NCBI RefSeq assembly: GCF_013149275.1
Contig: NZ_JABGNA010000004.1
Coordinates: forward strand, 248,001-312,000
DNA: 64,000 nucleotides
Reading direction: 5' to 3'
DNA from: Mucilaginibacter sp. SG564
GTDB taxonomy: Bacteria; Bacteroidota; Bacteroidia; Sphingobacteriales; Sphingobacteriaceae
Shown: positions 61,159-64,000 of the stretch, in pieces
Layout: the number at the start of each line of letters is the position of its first letter
Numbering within the stretch: the first letter of the stretch is position 1
Position numbers and translations under genes: made by a program
Notes under the pieces: generated by a model
What the model was told of the DNA's origin: nothing
The model's input: the letters and a program-made list of their open reading frames with translations, nothing else
Databases searched by the model: none

Positions 61159-63132
61159 CTATTTCAAATATTTATTATACCAGTCTACATAGCGCTGCAG
61201 CCTATCTACCAGGTAGCTTGGCTTGGTAAGACCGTGAAACTGGTTAGGGTACAATATCAATTCTGTTGGTATGCCCTGCGATCTCAGCGCCTGGTACATT
61301 TGTTCGCTGCCAACGGTAGGCACATTAAAATCCCTCAAACCCGACATAAACATCACCGGCGTTTTTATTTTATCGGCATGAAAAAACGGATACGATATCT
61401 GGATCCATTTATCAGCGGTTTTCCAGGGCTGGCCAATTTCATTTTCATACTGCAATACATACTGGTCGGTTCCGTAAACCGATAGCTGCAACGCGCTGCC
61501 TGCACCACTGGCAGCCGCTTTAAAACGGGTATCAGAAGCGATGGTATAATCGGTAAGGATACCGCCATAGCTCCATCCGCCAATGCCTAAATGATCGGGA
61601 TCGGCAATGCCCATTCTTTCCAGGTGATCAACAGCACCCAACAGATCTTTTACTTCTTTATTGCCCCAGTCGGCGTATATGGCTTTACAATAATCAAGTC
61701 CCCGGCCATTGCTGCCGCGATAATTCACAGCGGCTACCGCGTATCCGGCCGCGGCAAGCATTTGCCGGGTGGCATCAAAGGTGTATTCATCCTGCCCTAC
61801 CGGACCGCCGTGTATAAATAATATCAATGGCCATTTTTTACCGGCAACGCTATCTGGTGTAAACAATATACCTGATACCTCCGTACCATCGGCACTGCGC
61901 GATTGAAAACCGGATACATGGGCCAGCTTTACCGTATTTAACCAATTCTGATGATGAAAGGTTAAACGGCGAAGCTTTTCACCTTCTAAAGCAAATATCT
62001 CAGCGGGCGTATAGGGATCACTTTTGCTTACTACCCAATTGCCGGATAAATTGGCATTGATATCGGTAATACCGAACATTCCTTTACTTATGGTTGCTAT
62101 TTTGCCATTGTTGATATTGATACTGGCCAGGTAACGCTGCCTGTCATCAGTTACTAAAAATGAGATATTTTTATTGTCCCTGGCCCAGGTTTGAGCAGAA
62201 ACAGGTCGGTCGAGCTGTGCTGTCAGTACCCGGTTGTTGGAGCCGACAGCATCCATGATGCATATCACATTTTGATCATACATCATATAATCGGCATCGC
62301 TTGTGCTGCGCAGGTATGAGATATACCGGCCATCGGGGCTCCATTGTGGATTGCTATCGCGCCCTTTCCAATCTGTTAGCTGTAACATGGTAGAATTAGG
62401 GTGAGCATCGATAGTAAAAATATCCTTATTCTGGTTTTTATCCGGATCAACGGTACGGTTACTTACAAAGGCTATTGTCCGGCTATCCGGCGACCATACC
62501 GGCGAGGTTTCATCCTTATCGCCTTTGGTGAGGGTATCTAATTTTTTAGTATTTACGTCAATCAAGTATAAATGATCATGCAATTGTTGTAAATAACCTT
62601 CCACATCCTGCTTAAAATGATAACGGTCGATCACAATTGGTTTGGGGGTTTTAGGTTCTTCCTTGCCTTTGTTTTCGGGATCGCCTATCACCATCACTAT
62701 TTTCTTACTATCTGGCGACCAGGCATACTCGCCCAGGCTGCCTTTTACATCAGTGAGCTTAAAGCCTTCACCTCCCCTGCGGTCTATCAGCCAAAGCTGC
62801 GACCCATTTTTGGAATCGCGCGACGAAAGAAAAGCCAGGTATTTACCATCGGGACTCCACCTGGGTGATGAAGCGGCTTCGTCGCCATGCGTCAGCTCTA
62901 TAGACTCTTTGCCATCCCAGCTTTGCATCCAAAGGTGCGATACACGTTTATCCTTAGCCGTATCAACGGTTGATACTGTATAAGCTACCCACTTGCCATC
63001 GGGAGCAAGCTGCGGATCGCTCACGGCGGGTATGCGGTAAAAATCAATGGGCTTCAGGGGCTTTTTTCCCTGTTGGGCAAACGCGCAAAAGGAAATAGAC
63101 AGGGCAACAAGGGATAAGAAGGTTGTTTTCAT
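61159..63132 (-). CDS. S9 family peptidase, copy 2
   Basis: A 657-residue paralogue of the peptidase just downstream, with the same parts: signal peptide (about 1-19, ending AFAQQ), TolB-like propeller (WSPDGKYLAF, WSPDGRYISY and WSPDSRTIAF) and alpha/beta-hydrolase domain. Serine lies in GGWSYGGI near residue 519, His in LYPNQFHGLT. Whole stretches are identical in the two proteins, such as FHADKIKTP and YADWGNKEVKDLLGAVD. They arose by tandem duplication and may be cotranscribed. No terminator separates them in the 70-bp gap. Confidence 0.95.
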   Translation of the reverse strand: MKTTFLSLVALSISFCAFAQQGKKPLKPIDFYRIPAVSDPQLAPDGKWVAYTVSTVDTAKDKRVSHLWMQSWDGKESIELTHGDEAASSPRWSPDGKYLAFLSSRDSKNGSQLWLIDRRGGEGFKLTDVKGSLGEYAWSPDSKKIVMVIGDPENKGKEEPKTPKPIVIDRYHFKQDVEGYLQQLHDHLYLIDVNTKKLDTLTKGDKDETSPVWSPDSRTIAFVSNRTVDPDKNQNKDIFTIDAHPNSTMLQLTDWKGRDSNPQWSPDGRYISYLRSTSDADYMMYDQNVICIMDAVGSNNRVLTAQLDRPVSAQTWARDNKNISFLVTDDRQRYLASININNGKIATISKGMFGITDINANLSGNWVVSKSDPYTPAEIFALEGEKLRRLTFHHQNWLNTVKLAHVSGFQSRSADGTEVSGILFTPDSVAGKKWPLILFIHGGPVGQDEYTFDATRQMLAAAGYAVAAVNYRGSNGRGLDYCKAIYADWGNKEVKDLLGAVDHLERMGIADPDHLGIGGWSYGGILTDYTIASDTRFKAAASGAGSALQLSVYGTDQYVLQYENEIGQPWKTADKWIQISYPFFHADKIKTPVMFMSGLRDFNVPTVGSEQMYQALRSQGIPTELILYPNQFHGLTKPSYLVDRLQRYVDWYNKYLK

Positions 63133-63180
63133 ACGGTATAGCCATATAGCGGACGTAATTTAGTAATTATGCCGAACAAT

Positions 63181-63270
63181 TGTCTGAACCATAATTATCA
63201 GGATTTAATGATTTACATGATTCTGACCAAAGCATAATTTATCTGAACCCGAATTTATCGGGTTCAGACA
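63181..63270. repeat. Inverted repeat of the GTCTGAA family before pyrF
   Basis: TGTCTGAACC (63181-63190) is the exact reverse complement of GGTTCAGACA (63261-63270). Inside, TCTGAACCCGA (63242-63252) and TCGGGTTCAGA (63258-63268) form a perfect 11-bp hairpin with a 5-nt loop. The left part also has CAGGATTTAATGATTTACATGATT, which resembles the element at 52226-52359. It lies between S9 copy 2 and pyrF. Confidence 0.75.
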
Positions 63271-63283
63271 AAATCTCCTATTC

Positions 63284-64000
63284 TTATATCACTCCTGCTT
63301 TCTCCAGCTCTATCTGCATTTGTTGCTGCATACGTTGTGCTTCGGCACGGGCGGCATCGGCAAAATCTTTTCCGTTTCCGGCATAGATAATAGAGCGGGA
63401 CGCATTTACCAACAAACCGCAATCCTTCGTGATACCATAACGGCAAACATCCTCCAGGCTACCGCCCTGCGCGCCAACTCCTGGCACCAGTAAAAAATTA
63501 TCAGGCGCATATTTGCGGATATTGGTAAATTCTGTGCTTTTGGTGGCACCAACTACATACATGATCCTGTCGGCACCGGCCCAGGTGTTAGCTTTTTGTA
63601 TCACGGTTTCGTACAGATAGCCATCGCCGGTTTGCAGATATTGAAAATCCTTGCTGCCTACAGATGAGGTAAGCGCCAGCAAAATGATCCATTTACCTTC
63701 ATAAGCCAGGTACGGGGTTACGCTGTCGTTACCCATATAAGGTGTAATGGTGATGGCATCAAAGCTCATACCCGATGCTTTTTCATCAAAAAAAGCCTGC
63801 GCATATTTATCTGAGGTATTACCGATATCGCCCCGTTTGGCATCTATTATATTTAAAGTATCCGTGGGTAAATATTTCCAGGTATCAATGAGGCTCTGCA
63901 ACCCTTTTATACCATAGGCCTCATAAAACGCGGCATTGGGTTTGTAGGATACGCAAAGATCTTTAGTGGCATCAATGATCCTTTTATTAAATTCCAGTAT
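63284..64000 (-). CDS. pyrF: Orotidine 5'-phosphate decarboxylase, N-terminus cut by window edge
   Basis: The last 239 codons of a pyrimidine-synthesis enzyme that turns OMP into UMP. The catalytic motif DAKRGDIGNTSDKYAQAFF is of the long type-2 OMP decarboxylase group (about 270-280 residues). The frame runs without a stop to position 64000, so a start codon beyond the window is expected; the TTG near 63901 is internal. Upstream residues in frame read ILEFNKRIIDATKDLCVSYK and YKPNAAFYEAYGIKGLQ, matching family sequence. The end has PGVGAQGGSLEDVC, a phosphate-binding segment. Its 3' side is the inverted repeat. Confidence 0.95.
   Translation of the reverse strand: MLEFNKRIIDATKDLCVSYKPNAAFYEAYGIKGLQSLIDTWKYLPTDTLNIIDAKRGDIGNTSDKYAQAFFDEKASGMSFDAITITPYMGNDSVTPYLAYEGKWIILLALTSSVGSKDFQYLQTGDGYLYETVIQKANTWAGADRIMYVVGATKSTEFTNIRKYAPDNFLLVPGVGAQGGSLEDVCRYGITKDCGLLVNASRSIIYAGNGKDFADAARAEAQRMQQQMQIELEKAGVI

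Noticed and set aside
63181..63270. Terminator for pyrF
   Set aside because: The hairpin is strong but is not followed by a T-run on either strand, so it is listed as a repeat instead.

Overview
The window looks like chromosomal DNA from a Bacteroidota bacterium of the family Sphingobacteriaceae, closest in style to Mucilaginibacter or Pedobacter. The case rests on a SusC/SusD pair, many SPII lipoproteins, DUF3857 and S9 tandem pairs, the absence of Shine-Dalgarno sequences, and repeated promoter elements of the Bacteroidota form TTG-N18-25-TAnnTTTG. The genus is inferred from gene style only. No rRNA, transposase, phage gene or CRISPR array was seen. One tRNA (Ser, anticodon GCT) is present. 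The window cuts glpF at its left edge and pyrF at its right edge.

Layout. 1-3.6 kb: glycerol catabolism operon glpD-glpK-glpF on the minus strand, with a recognisable promoter. 4-19.3 kb: a carbohydrate locus on the minus strand. It has a ROK regulator, susC and susD in one block, and GH20, GH123 and an unassigned TIM-barrel-like glycosidase in a second block. A DUF1304 membrane gene lies between the blocks, and a coupled aspartyl-hydroxylase-like/sulfotransferase pair lies directly upstream of GH20. The enzyme mix points to glycans carrying N-acetylhexosamine, probably GalNAc. 19.5-30.8 kb: a run of mostly plus-strand housekeeping and stress genes: an ABC-F protein, a CPBP protease, a serine hydrolase, MarR plus an NADP-dependent oxidoreductase, DUF4342 and a metallophosphoesterase. 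A tail-anchored protein and a TonB-type outer membrane barrel are on the minus strand.

31-34.4 kb: two secreted lipoproteins for plant-type polysaccharide (parallel beta-helix; GH43 with a ricin-type lectin domain). 34.9-39.2 kb: an M13 peptidase, tRNA-Ser and a PgpH-like HD phosphohydrolase. 39.4-41.6 kb: a compact operon with an SPFH protein, two related tubby/LURP-like small proteins and a 57-residue Arc-type ribbon-helix-helix protein. 41.8-53.4 kb: thiolase, POT peptide transporter, polyprenol-phosphate glycosyltransferase, ruvB, a secreted Gfo/Idh/MocA protein, two tandem polysaccharide deacetylases, queG and a DnaQ-like exonuclease. 53.5-64 kb: two DUF3857 transglutaminase-like proteins, a 42-residue membrane protein, TMEM175, NlpC/P60, two S9 peptidases and pyrF.

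The most noteworthy signals are the hydroxylase/sulfotransferase pair beside a GalNAc-type utilisation locus, the SPFH/RHH operon, and several long imperfect inverted repeats in intergenic gaps (near 1.9, 39.3, 46.5, 52.3, 59.0 and 63.2 kb). In addition, the -7 promoter box of several genes lies only 4-7 nt before the best start codon, which suggests leaderless or nearly leaderless transcripts.
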